Positions 1 through 5,535 are shown, numbered from the stretch's first letter. The stretch: DNA of 6,241 nucleotides from an uncultured Aliterella sp. (GCA_905479905.1 CAJQOK010000279.1:1-6241), one strand, 5' to 3'. The notes: generated by a model not told the origin, from the sequence alone. Program-made: numbers and translations.

Positions 1-46
1 GATTAAAATAAGAACAGCTAGGCTCGTGGCAACGATGAATTTCCAT
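1..46 (-). CDS. 5' end of a zinc-ribbon protein gene, continuing beyond the left edge
   Basis: Only the first 15 codons lie in the window, starting at the ATG at 46-44 and reading MEIHRCHEPSCSYFN. The two cysteines spaced C-x4-C match the first half of a zinc ribbon. The duplicated copy at 18-161 shows how the head probably continues, with a second knuckle CPMC. The start lies 115 nt after the ATG of the duplicate and overlaps the end of that truncated ORF by 29 nt in a different frame. It sits immediately downstream of the pseudokinase/PstS-like gene and is probably in the same operon. The head resembles the N-terminus of that upstream protein (xRC...C...NAKxCxxCG), so it may be another member of the same signalling set. 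The function of the body cannot be seen. Confidence 0.65.
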   Translation of the reverse strand, partial: MEIHRCHEPSCSYFN

Positions 47-72
47 TACAATTTTTATCCTTAACGATTGAC
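1..72. repeat. 72-bp direct repeat, copy 2 of a 115-bp tandem unit (truncated by window edge)
   Basis: It matches 116-187 with four substitutions in 72 positions and no gaps; the offset is 115 bp. It contains a copy of the last bases of the pseudokinase gene, the short spacer and the start of the next gene. The match ends at the shared GATTGAC. Confidence 0.95.
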
Positions 73-161
73 GTACCGCACATTGGACAGACCTTGGCAT
101 TGTGTGGCAACACCAGATTAAAATAAGAACAGCTAGGCTCGGAGCAACGATGAATTTCCAT
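18..161 (-). pseudogene. 47-aa truncated zinc-ribbon head, a by-product of tandem duplication
   Basis: This ORF starts at ATG 161-159 and ends at TAG 20-18. Its first 15 residues match the partial gene at 1-46 except for one change (S7 versus H7). It then continues through NAKVCPMCGTSI, completing a zinc ribbon with C6, C11, C25 and C28. After about residue 30 it reads into the second repeat unit in another frame and stops. It therefore looks like the orphaned start of the downstream gene, left by a 115-bp tandem duplication, and not an independent gene. It begins 8 nt after the stop of the pseudokinase gene and could still be translated, perhaps coupling translation to the next start at 46. 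A free 47-aa zinc-ribbon peptide is possible but unproven. Confidence 0.6.
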
Positions 162-187
162 CACAATTTTTATCCTGAACGATTGAC
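116..187. repeat. 72-bp direct repeat, copy 1 of the 115-bp tandem unit
   Basis: This is the copy next to the pseudokinase gene, covering its last codons and stop, the 8-nt spacer and the first 15 codons of the truncated zinc-ribbon head. The full unit is probably 73-187, because the second copy must continue beyond the left window edge. Confidence 0.95.
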
Positions 188-2284
188 AATAGACGGCGAT
201 AATGAATGATTTTTGGGTATGGGATGGAGGGGTACAATCCCCGCTTGCTGAAGAAGGTACTGACCATCTTGCGTTTTGAGAAATCGAGCGAACAGTGGGC
301 CTGATTTGTGTCCTGGCAAGTTATTGTTTAGGGGGTAAGCAACTACTACTGGGCTACTGAGTGGGTATTTTGCTGTGGCAAATGCCGATATATCAAGTAA
401 AGGCTTTTTCACCAGGCAAAGATTATCAGCAGGTGAAATGGGCTGCAACGATCCGTCGGTTGTCTCTTTTTGTAGAGGTTGGACTGGAGGAGCATTTCCC
501 TGAGTCAAGGCTAGAGGATAAACCTTGCATTGATCCCAAGTTTGCGCCAACAGACCGAAACTAATGGTACCTGCTTCAGTTTTTTGAGATTGCTGGTCTC
601 CTGTGGCAATAGACCGTAAAGTATTAAAAGTAGAACGTGACTCAATTTTTCTAAATTGGGCAATCAGGCGCGGATCGTCGTCTAATACTTTTTGTTCAAA
701 TAGACGTATTGCCTCTGGCTCTATTGGTCGATAGAGCTTGATCGGCAGATCGGGAAAATTTGAACCTAGCTTTCGCCAATTGACGATCTGTCCTGTGAAG
801 ATTTGCTTTAACTGAGCAACACTGATTTTGCCTTGCAATGCACTAGGTAAATTTTGACTTTTGTAAGCCGGAACATACACCAATAAACCATCGTAGGCAA
901 CTGTTTCCTGCACTAACTCTGGCGGTAGCTGAGTTACTAAGCTTACGATCGCAAAATTTGCTTTCTCATTGGCTCTAAGCACTTCATCCAAGGGCGATTG
1001 CTGAGGACGATAACCGCGATAGTTAAAGAAAGCCGCAACATCCGTCCTGGGTTGGGTCAACAACTCTCTGAGTTGGCGATCGCTAACGGGTTGCTTGCCT
1101 AAAACTGTACTCCAAGTTCCAAATCTTTCGCCCGTATAGGGACGATGTCCCGGTTGAATATTGACATTTTCAAAAGATGACACCAAAGGCTCAATTTTTT
1201 CTGCTTTTTCTGCATGGGCGTTAAAGAGCGATCGTAGTAGCAGGAACCACAACAGCAATCCTAATATAGGCAAAGCGAGTAGACTCAATAGCCAATATTT
1301 ACGAGACTTTGGTCTGTCTTTAGGGTCTAAACTGTCATCGACTTGAAACCCAGTCATATTCTGCGCTTGAGGAAGTTTGAGTAGCGTTTGACGAGCCTCC
1401 GCCGCACTCTCAAACGGGGCATCCAATCCCAGTAAGCGATGCACAAAGTCTTTTAAAGGTGGATCTTCCTGGGGCCAATGCTGAGCTTCACGCGCATCGA
1501 GCATCGCATCAGATGCCGGAATCGCTTGACCAGTCCAAAGAGAAAAAGCAACCCATCCAAGATCGACTAAGTCTTGGGAAGACGACGGCATTTTGGGCAT
1601 CTTTGTTGAACCAGGAATAAAGTGCTGTTCCCAGGAAGCTTGGTCGCAAACATAGACGTAGTTATTAGGACTCATTAATAAGCTATCAAGCCCTAGGTTG
1701 CCATGAGCCATTCCTAAATTCTGGCTATGGAGAAAGTGTAACGTCTGCAAAATTTGATTGAGGACTACCCGCACCTGCGTTGCCGTGAAGGCTCCTTTTT
1801 CCTGCACAATCTGGGCTAAAGTAGGCGCTGCGGCAATTTGACCTGGGAAAATTATGTAAATGCGATCGCTAGATAGGTCGGCGATGACCTCTAAAGGATT
1901 GACTAACCGAAACTCCCAAGCCTTGTGGTTATTTAAGTTATCTTGAGTTATTTGGAGTAAGGCTGTTCTACGCAAATCAGCCTCCGTTGCATTAAAACAG
2001 CGATTAGGCAGCAAATATTCCTTCACCGCAACAAGTTGACCGTTGCCAATCTGAGTTCCTCTGTAAAGCCGTCCTATTCCTTGAGGTCTGAGCAGTTCAG
2101 AAATACGATAGGTGCCCAAAGTGCCCCGAAGCTCGACTTGAGGTGACAAGGGAGTAGGAAAACCGCATTCCAGACAGAACTTGGCATTAGGTACTTTTTC
2201 AACAGTCTCTTTATTATTTTGACATCCCAGAGGAGTGTTTTGCGTACATCGGTAGAATTGAGTATAAGCGTTAGTAATGGGCAT
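170..2284 (-). CDS. Zinc-ribbon pseudokinase with membrane helix and extracytoplasmic PstS-like domain
   Basis: This 704-aa protein has four parts. Residues 1-45 form a zinc ribbon with C13, C21, C37 and C40 (AKFCLECG). Residues 55-305 have a Ser/Thr kinase fold: VAVK with K88, and DLVDLGWVAFSLWTG at 238-252. The catalytic HRD is replaced by HGN (194-196), its later Asn by Leu, and DFG by CDQ (213-215), so phosphotransfer is unlikely. A membrane helix spans about 330-350 and is preceded by RPKSRK, placing the kinase fold in the cytoplasm. Residues 385-690 resemble a PstS-type substrate-binding domain: VAYDGLLVYV (462-471), LKQIFTGQIVNWRKLG (492-507) and GQYLLQQAGIVPL near the end. The start ATG has GAGAGG 5 nt upstream. 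The gene follows the response regulator by 23 nt in an apparent operon. The role is inferred: sensing an external anion or small ligand and passing the state inward through a catalytically dead kinase scaffold. The ligand is unknown. Confidence 0.85.
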   Translation of the reverse strand: MPITNAYTQFYRCTQNTPLGCQNNKETVEKVPNAKFCLECGFPTPLSPQVELRGTLGTYRISELLRPQGIGRLYRGTQIGNGQLVAVKEYLLPNRCFNATEADLRRTALLQITQDNLNNHKAWEFRLVNPLEVIADLSSDRIYIIFPGQIAAAPTLAQIVQEKGAFTATQVRVVLNQILQTLHFLHSQNLGMAHGNLGLDSLLMSPNNYVYVCDQASWEQHFIPGSTKMPKMPSSSQDLVDLGWVAFSLWTGQAIPASDAMLDAREAQHWPQEDPPLKDFVHRLLGLDAPFESAAEARQTLLKLPQAQNMTGFQVDDSLDPKDRPKSRKYWLLSLLALPILGLLLWFLLLRSLFNAHAEKAEKIEPLVSSFENVNIQPGHRPYTGERFGTWSTVLGKQPVSDRQLRELLTQPRTDVAAFFNYRGYRPQQSPLDEVLRANEKANFAIVSLVTQLPPELVQETVAYDGLLVYVPAYKSQNLPSALQGKISVAQLKQIFTGQIVNWRKLGSNFPDLPIKLYRPIEPEAIRLFEQKVLDDDPRLIAQFRKIESRSTFNTLRSIATGDQQSQKTEAGTISFGLLAQTWDQCKVYPLALTQGNAPPVQPLQKETTDGSLQPISPADNLCLVKKPLLDISAFATAKYPLSSPVVVAYPLNNNLPGHKSGPLFARFLKTQDGQYLLQQAGIVPLHPIPKNHSLSPSIVNRSG

Positions 2285-2307
2285 AAAATCCTCTCATCAG
2301 CTTACTC

Positions 2308-2991
2308 CTAAACCAGATTCATCTTAATAGCTGCCACAATGGCTTGAGTTCGGCTCGTAACCTGTAATTTCAAAAAAATGTTGGTAATATGCGCTTTAAC
2401 AGTGGCAACTGAAATATAGAGATGCTTGGCGGTCTCGTCATTTGATAAGCCTTGAACTAGGCAACCTAAGACCTCATTTTCTCTCTGGGATAGTTCGCAG
2501 GGTTCGCCTATTTGGGTGGGTAAAGCGGTTTGGGTTTTCTGAAATCTCCGAAAGAATCCTGTGGCAACTTCAGGGGGTAGGTAAACTCGATCTTGCATAA
2601 TGGTATCAATTGCATCTAGAAGCTGCTCCGCAACCTGGCTCTTGAAAACATAGCCATCGGCTCCAGCCTGCATAGCCTGGTAAACCCAAGAGTCTTCTTG
2701 ATGACCTGATAAGACAAGGGTTTTACTTGAAACATTACTGCCAAGAAGCTGTTGCAGCAATGTCAAACCATTGCCTTCAGAAAGTTCCATGTCGATCAAG
2801 ATTAAGTCAGGAGTATGTTGCTCGGCAAGCGTCAAAGCCAGTGCCGGACGACTTGCTTCTGCAACGACAGAAATGCTTTTGTTCTGAATATGATAAAAGT
2901 CAAAGAGATTACGGATTCCGGCTCGAAAGTGAAGATCGTCTTCAACCAACAGTACAGATAGCTTTTTATTTTGTTCTGCTTGAATTAACAT
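2308..2991 (-). CDS. NarL/FixJ-family response regulator
   Basis: This 227-aa protein is a standard receiver plus LuxR-type DNA-binding regulator. In the receiver (about 11-125), the acidic pocket is E17/D18/D19, the phospho-acceptor is D67 (LILIDMEL), the switch hydroxyl is S95 (VLSGH) and the conserved lysine is K117 (YVFKS). The C-terminal helix-turn-helix (about 167-223) has the family signature LSQRENEVLGCLVQGLSNDETA...ATVKAHI. Length is typical. The start ATG overlaps the last 7 nt of the histidine kinase gene (ATGTTAA), with AGAGGA 9 nt upstream, so translation is probably coupled. Its cognate kinase is almost certainly the gene just upstream. When phosphorylated it would bind DNA and control transcription; the targets are unknown, and its own operon is an obvious candidate. 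Confidence 0.93.
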   Translation of the reverse strand: MLIQAEQNKKLSVLLVEDDLHFRAGIRNLFDFYHIQNKSISVVAEASRPALALTLAEQHTPDLILIDMELSEGNGLTLLQQLLGSNVSSKTLVLSGHQEDSWVYQAMQAGADGYVFKSQVAEQLLDAIDTIMQDRVYLPPEVATGFFRRFQKTQTALPTQIGEPCELSQRENEVLGCLVQGLSNDETAKHLYISVATVKAHITNIFLKLQVTSRTQAIVAAIKMNLV

Positions 2992-4169
2992 GCGGTATTT
3001 TCCTCTTGTAGATTAATGGGTGAACCGAAGCGCGGTAAACTAATTACGAATTCTGCTCCTTTGTTAGAAGCATTTTTTGCCCAAAGTTTTCCTCCATGAT
3101 CGAGTACGATTTTTTTGGCTATGGCTAATCCTAATCCTGTTCCTCCTACGCGCCGAGTGTAGAAAGGTTTGAAAAGTTTCTGTAGATCTGCCGATGATAG
3201 ACCTGGACCTTCATCGATAAAAGTCAGCACTACATCGTCCTGTTGCTTCTGCCAATCAATGAAAATCTTTGCGCCTTGAGGGCTAAAATGAATGGCGTTA
3301 CTCAGCAAGTTGCTGAATGCTTGCTTGATTTGCAGAGAATCGAGCGTCAAGACTGTTGTATCGCCAGAGCAGTGAATTTGAAGCTGTTTTTCTGTAATCC
3401 AGCTATCAAAGTCTTCTAAGGTTTTGAGGACTAGACTGCGTAAATCTCGTGGTGCAATCTGCAACTTTTCGCTGCTGGCACATTGCAAGATATCAGTAAG
3501 ACTTTGATTTAAAGAGTTGACAGTTTTGCAAATTACTGAAGCTTGTTCTTGTTCCTTGCCTTGGGGAAGGATGCAGTTAAGATTATGGGCGTAAAGATTA
3601 ATTAAACCCAATGGATGGCGCAATTGGTGGCCTACACGTTGAACAATATCTTCTAAAATTTCAATCTTTTGGTGTTGTTGCTCGTTTTGTCGATGCTCGA
3701 CTAGATATTCGCCAATGCTTGCAGCTATTCGTTTGATGAGTTGGCGACAGGCATGAGATAGCGATCCTTTGACAAATAGCAGCAGATATTGATTCGGCTG
3801 ACCTTGCTCCCCAAACTGGCAACAATAGAAACCAGGTTCTATTGACTTGGCAACAACACGTTTGAGCGTTAAAGCACGTGTATAATTGCCTAACCATTGT
3901 TCAGTTTGTAAATAGGTTTGGGTTTCTTTTGAACCAGGAAATGACGTTTGAGATGCCTCAAGAACTTGTCTTTGATTGGATATTTGCGGGTTTTGATATA
4001 CTAACTCCACCCATTTAATTTGGGATTGAGTTGCAAGTAGATCAATCTGTAGCTGTAATAAATTCTGTATCCGAACATGATGCTGGCAAGTTTTTGTTTC
4101 TGGTATCCGGGAAGCTGGAGTTTTTAAGAGCTTGAGGCTTGTTCCTTGATTTTCAATTTTGATTTTCAT
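2985..4169 (-). CDS. Soluble sensor histidine kinase
   Basis: From the ATG at 4169 this is a 394-aa kinase; positions below use that start. Residues 1 to about 160 form an unrecognised, possibly GAF-like input domain with no membrane helix, so the protein should be cytoplasmic. A coiled linker (about 160-175) leads to the H-box RVGHQLRHPLG with H181 as phospho-acceptor. The ATPase domain has the N-box NLLSNA (287-292), G1 box DEGPG (319-323), F-box KLFKPFY and G2 box GGTGLGLA (342-349). The residue after the histidine is Gln where the HisKA family usually has Glu or Asp, and the usual Thr four residues after the histidine is His. The frame stays open to a TTG at 4238, but the ATG at 4169 has AGAGGA 4 nt upstream and is preferred. 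The stop overlaps the response-regulator start, indicating a two-component pair in one operon. Confidence 0.92.
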   Translation of the reverse strand: MKIKIENQGTSLKLLKTPASRIPETKTCQHHVRIQNLLQLQIDLLATQSQIKWVELVYQNPQISNQRQVLEASQTSFPGSKETQTYLQTEQWLGNYTRALTLKRVVAKSIEPGFYCCQFGEQGQPNQYLLLFVKGSLSHACRQLIKRIAASIGEYLVEHRQNEQQHQKIEILEDIVQRVGHQLRHPLGLINLYAHNLNCILPQGKEQEQASVICKTVNSLNQSLTDILQCASSEKLQIAPRDLRSLVLKTLEDFDSWITEKQLQIHCSGDTTVLTLDSLQIKQAFSNLLSNAIHFSPQGAKIFIDWQKQQDDVVLTFIDEGPGLSSADLQKLFKPFYTRRVGGTGLGLAIAKKIVLDHGGKLWAKNASNKGAEFVISLPRFGSPINLQEENTAC

Positions 4170-4324
4170 ACTTTCCTCTATGTTGTCAGTTGTGCTTAAA
4201 TACTTACAGTAGCTACCAAGTCTCTCAAATTTTTTCAATTTGACTTACTGCAATAACCTGCGCTGTCGTGAGTTCTAGTTAAGGAAAAGCTGAGGAGATA
4301 AGAGGACTTTTAAGAAGTAGCAAA
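4170..4324 (-). other. Intergenic stretch upstream of the two-component operon
   Basis: This segment lies between the IS5-type remnant and the histidine kinase and should hold the operon promoter. It contains a perfect 8-bp palindrome GTAGCTAC at 4209-4216, but no -35/-10 pair convincing enough to annotate. Nothing else was recognised. Confidence 0.4.
4174..4179 (-). promoter_or_regulatory. Ribosome binding site that decides the histidine kinase start
   Basis: AGAGGA on the minus strand lies 4 nt before the ATG at 4169-4167. The longer alternative beginning with TTG at 4238 has no comparable site, so the 394-residue form is the better call. Confidence 0.75.
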
Positions 4325-4453
4325 TTATGCCAGTCTCCGCAGGAGTGTACTTAAAGTTGTCGAGTAGATAAATGCTTCCGATGTTTTAGGTAGATATTCA
4401 TAATCTTTGCTCAGCCGTCGACACCGCCCGATTCAACCATAGGTTCGTTCAAC
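4325..4453 (-). pseudogene. C-terminal remnant of an IS5-type transposase
   Basis: The minus strand from 4423 to 4325 reads CRRLSKDYEYLPKTSEAF followed by IYSTTLSTLLRRLA and a stop. This is the characteristic tail of IS5-family DDE transposases (RRLSKDYE.LPETSEA.IY...RRL). Immediately upstream, in other frames, are WLNR (4439-4428) and VERT (4453-4442), the family motif VERTF.WLNR, so at least two frameshifts have occurred. Only about 45 of roughly 250-300 residues remain, and no terminal inverted repeat was identified. It is non-functional. It separates the two-component operon from the secreted-protein gene and marks old transposition at this boundary. Confidence 0.8.
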
Positions 4454-4489
4454 TAGGAGAATTCAACCACGAACTAATCACTGGCAGAC

Positions 4490-4786
4490 TCAATCAGTCC
4501 AACCAATTAACTTACACCGCGTCAAGCCACACTTAAGGACAGCATACGGACCAGGATACACCGAAGCGAATGCCCGACTCCCTAATCCGGTCTCAAAGCA
4601 GACCCAAATATCTAATCCTGAACGAGTTCGACGAACATATTCCGGGTTGATGACTATCCCTCTACCATAATCACTACAATTTACCTGTGCTATAACTTCT
4701 GTTTGTCTAGGGGAAGCATTGGCTGGCATTGACCCAGGAATCGTTAGAGCGATCGCACCCAAGAAAATAGCAATTTTTTTCAACAT
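4490..4786 (-). CDS. Small secreted four-cysteine protein of unknown function
   Basis: From the ATG at 4786 this is a 98-aa protein with a clear Sec signal peptide: MLKK, a hydrophobic core IAIFLGAIALTIPG, and a likely cleavage after PANA. The mature part (about 73 residues) has four cysteines, in NCSDY, WVCFE, LKCG and TRCK, which could form two disulfides in the periplasm or outside the cell. The sequence is not recognised. An in-frame ATG at 4801 is rejected for two reasons: GAGGG lies 6 nt before 4786, and the duplicated copy has TGA directly after the equivalent upstream ATG. It follows a 47-codon small ORF by 24 nt in a probable two-gene unit. Its 5' end and upstream region are duplicated at 5187-5527, but only this copy is full length. 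Confidence 0.75.
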   Translation of the reverse strand: MLKKIAIFLGAIALTIPGSMPANASPRQTEVIAQVNCSDYGRGIVINPEYVRRTRSGLDIWVCFETGLGSRAFASVYPGPYAVLKCGLTRCKLIGWTD

Positions 4787-4792
4787 TAAAAT

Positions 4793-4797
4793 CCCTC
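4793..4797 (-). promoter_or_regulatory. Ribosome binding site for the secreted-protein gene
   Basis: GAGGG on the minus strand lies 6 nt before the ATG at 4786. It is conserved in copy 2 (5263-5267), where the upstream ATG is followed at once by a stop, which fixes the start choice. Confidence 0.7.
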
Positions 4798-4810
4798 GCA
4801 TTAATACAAT

Positions 4811-4954
4811 TTAGTTGCCTGTGCAAAGCTTGCTCTTTGTCTCTGTATGTTTATCTAGCGTCTTAGATAAATTTCGCACCTGGGTTAAGAATTGTGGAAA
4901 AATAACTGAAGTCATAGCATTAGCAATTAGATCTAGTATTTCTGTTTGGTTCAC
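4811..4954 (-). CDS. Putative 47-aa small ORF upstream of the secreted protein (copy 1)
   Basis: This ORF runs from GTG 4954-4952 to TAA 4813-4811 and encodes 47 residues, beginning MNQTEILDLIANAMTSVIFP. The N-terminal half is hydrophobic or amphipathic and the C-terminal third is polar and lysine-rich, with one cysteine near the end. There is no signal peptide and no recognised family. A stop lies five codons upstream, so GTG is the only early start; the preceding GCGGGAT is a weak ribosome site. The stop is 24 nt before the secreted-protein ATG, suggesting co-transcription. The frame is intact in copy 2 despite 11 substitutions, but 7 of these change the protein, close to neutral expectation. 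It may be a genuine small protein, a leader ORF, or chance. Confidence 0.4.
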   Translation of the reverse strand: MNQTEILDLIANAMTSVIFPQFLTQVRNLSKTLDKHTETKSKLCTGN

Positions 4955-4959
4955 GAATT

Positions 4960-5028
4960 TATCCCGCTAATAAAATTCTGTTAATCCAAATGTGAATGGT
5001 TGCCAAAGAAATAAAAGTATTGAAACAG
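4960..5028 (-). promoter_or_regulatory. Invariant 69-bp upstream block with a possible promoter (copy 1)
   Basis: This block is identical to 5430-5498 although the rest of the repeat is about 93% identical. On the minus strand it contains TTGGCA (5006-5001) and TAACAG (4983-4978), 17 nt apart, a weak sigma-70-like pair ending 23 nt before the GTG of the small ORF. The -10 matches the consensus at only three positions, so the promoter call is tentative. Confidence 0.35.
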
Positions 5029-5057
5029 ACAGAAATTCTCTCCCATTTTTGGTGTTA

Positions 5058-5167
5058 GTGAGATCGGTTCTTATTGCCACTGCTCTTGACTTAATCAATC
5101 CCAAGCATTTACGCAACTGGTTTACCAACTGCGGTTAGTGTACTCAATAGGACTGCGATCTGCTATA
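5058..5167 (+). pseudogene. 3' end remnant of an IS630-type transposase and element end
   Basis: The plus strand from 5067 reads VLIATALDLINPKHLRNWF then TNCG, a stop, CTQ and another stop. This resembles the C-terminus of cyanobacterial IS630-family transposases (ALN.INP.HLRNWFTHCGYCTS) with a nonsense codon at 5136-5138. The following sequence up to GCTATA at 5162-5167, read on the minus strand as TATAGC...TCCTATTGAGTAC, looks like an IS630-type end at a TA dinucleotide. Only about 27 codons remain. It lies exactly between the two copies of the 341-bp repeat, beginning where copy 1 ends. Family assignment rests on motif memory alone. Confidence 0.6.
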
Positions 5168-5256
5168 TCAAGCGCCGTAAGTTGATCATGGGCTTGCATT
5201 GATCCAGGAATCGTTAAAGCGATCGCACCCAAGAAAATAGCAATTTTTTTCAACAT
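5122..5256 (-). pseudogene. Truncated copy of the secreted-protein gene, 44 aa
   Basis: It starts at ATG 5256 and ends at TAA 5124-5122. The first 20 residues (MLKKIAIFLGAIALTIPGSM) are identical to the signal peptide of the full-length gene. It diverges right after, at QAHDQ, and finishes in sequence antisense to the IS630-type remnant. The mature part, about 22 residues, contains none of the four cysteines. The ribosome binding site and upstream small ORF are retained, so a short exported peptide could still be made, but the gene has lost the original product. Confidence 0.7.
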
Positions 5257-5280
5257 TAAAATCCCTCACATTAATACAAT

Positions 5281-5424
5281 TTAGTTGCCTGTGCAAAGCT
5301 TGCTCTTTGTCTCTATAGGTTTATCTAATGTCTTAAATAAATTTCGCACCTGGGTTAGGAATTGTGGAAAAATAACTGAAGTTATAGCATTAGCAATCAG
5401 ATCTGGTTTTTCTGTTTGGTCCAC
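5281..5424 (-). CDS. Putative 47-aa small ORF, copy 2
   Basis: This ORF runs from GTG 5424-5422 to TAA 5283-5281 and has the same length and frame as the copy at 4811-4954. Differences from copy 1 are N2D, I6K, L7P, M14I, S30F, H36P and T37I, plus four silent changes; there is no frameshift or nonsense change. It lies 24 nt before the truncated secreted-protein copy. L7P and I6K would weaken an N-terminal helix, so this copy may be under relaxed selection. Function unknown. Confidence 0.3.
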   Translation of the reverse strand: MDQTEKPDLIANAITSVIFPQFLTQVRNLFKTLDKPIETKSKLCTGN

Positions 5425-5429
5425 AAATC

Positions 5430-5498
5430 TATCCCGCTAATAAAATTCTGTTAATCCAAATGTGAATGGTTGCCAAAGAAATAAAAGTATTGAAACAG
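5430..5498 (-). promoter_or_regulatory. Invariant 69-bp upstream block (copy 2)
   Basis: Identical to 4960-5028, including the TTGGCA (5476-5471) and TAACAG (5453-5448) pair. If the promoter is real, it would drive the copy-2 small ORF. Confidence 0.3.
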
Positions 5499-5535
5499 GC
5501 AGGAGTTCTCTCCCATTTTTGGTGTTAAGCTGATA

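Larger units (their letters stand above)
4717..5057. repeat. 341-bp direct repeat, copy 1 (secreted-protein start plus upstream region)
   Basis: It aligns without gaps to 5187-5527 at an offset of 470 bp, with about 20 substitutions over the clearly aligned 337 positions (about 94% identity). It covers the signal-peptide codons, the ribosome binding site, the 47-codon ORF and its upstream region. The right border is sharp after GGTGTTA; the left border is just past the signal peptide. Confidence 0.93.
5187..5527. repeat. 341-bp direct repeat, copy 2
   Basis: This is the partner of 4717-5057. Its left end runs into about 20 bp of unassigned sequence and then the IS630-type remnant; its right end abuts the IS6-type remnant. 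Confidence 0.93.

Noticed and set aside
1..187. CRISPR array or phage attachment repeats at the left edge
   Set aside because: There are only two units, they are long, and they are fully explained by duplication of coding sequence.
361..564. Plus-strand 67-codon frame
   Set aside because: It lies antisense inside the PstS-like domain of the pseudokinase gene, with no ribosome site or recognisable motif.
1161..1346. Plus-strand 61-codon frame
   Set aside because: Antisense to the linker and membrane-helix region of the pseudokinase gene; a shadow frame.
2727..3011. Plus-strand 94-codon frame
   Set aside because: Antisense to the receiver domain of the response regulator; the real gene on the minus strand has full family motifs.
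3661..3897. Minus-strand 78-codon frame
   Set aside because: It overlaps the histidine kinase in another frame and has no independent support.
4209..4216. GTAGCTAC palindrome as an NtcA-type operator
   Set aside because: It does not fit GTA-N8-TAC and stands alone without a clear -10 element.
4170..4238. N-terminal extension of the histidine kinase from TTG at 4238
   Set aside because: There is no ribosome binding site before the TTG, whereas the ATG at 4169 has AGAGGA at good spacing.
4787..4801. Five-codon longer start for the secreted protein
   Set aside because: The ribosome site GAGGG falls inside this extension, and in the repeat copy the equivalent ATG is followed directly by TGA.
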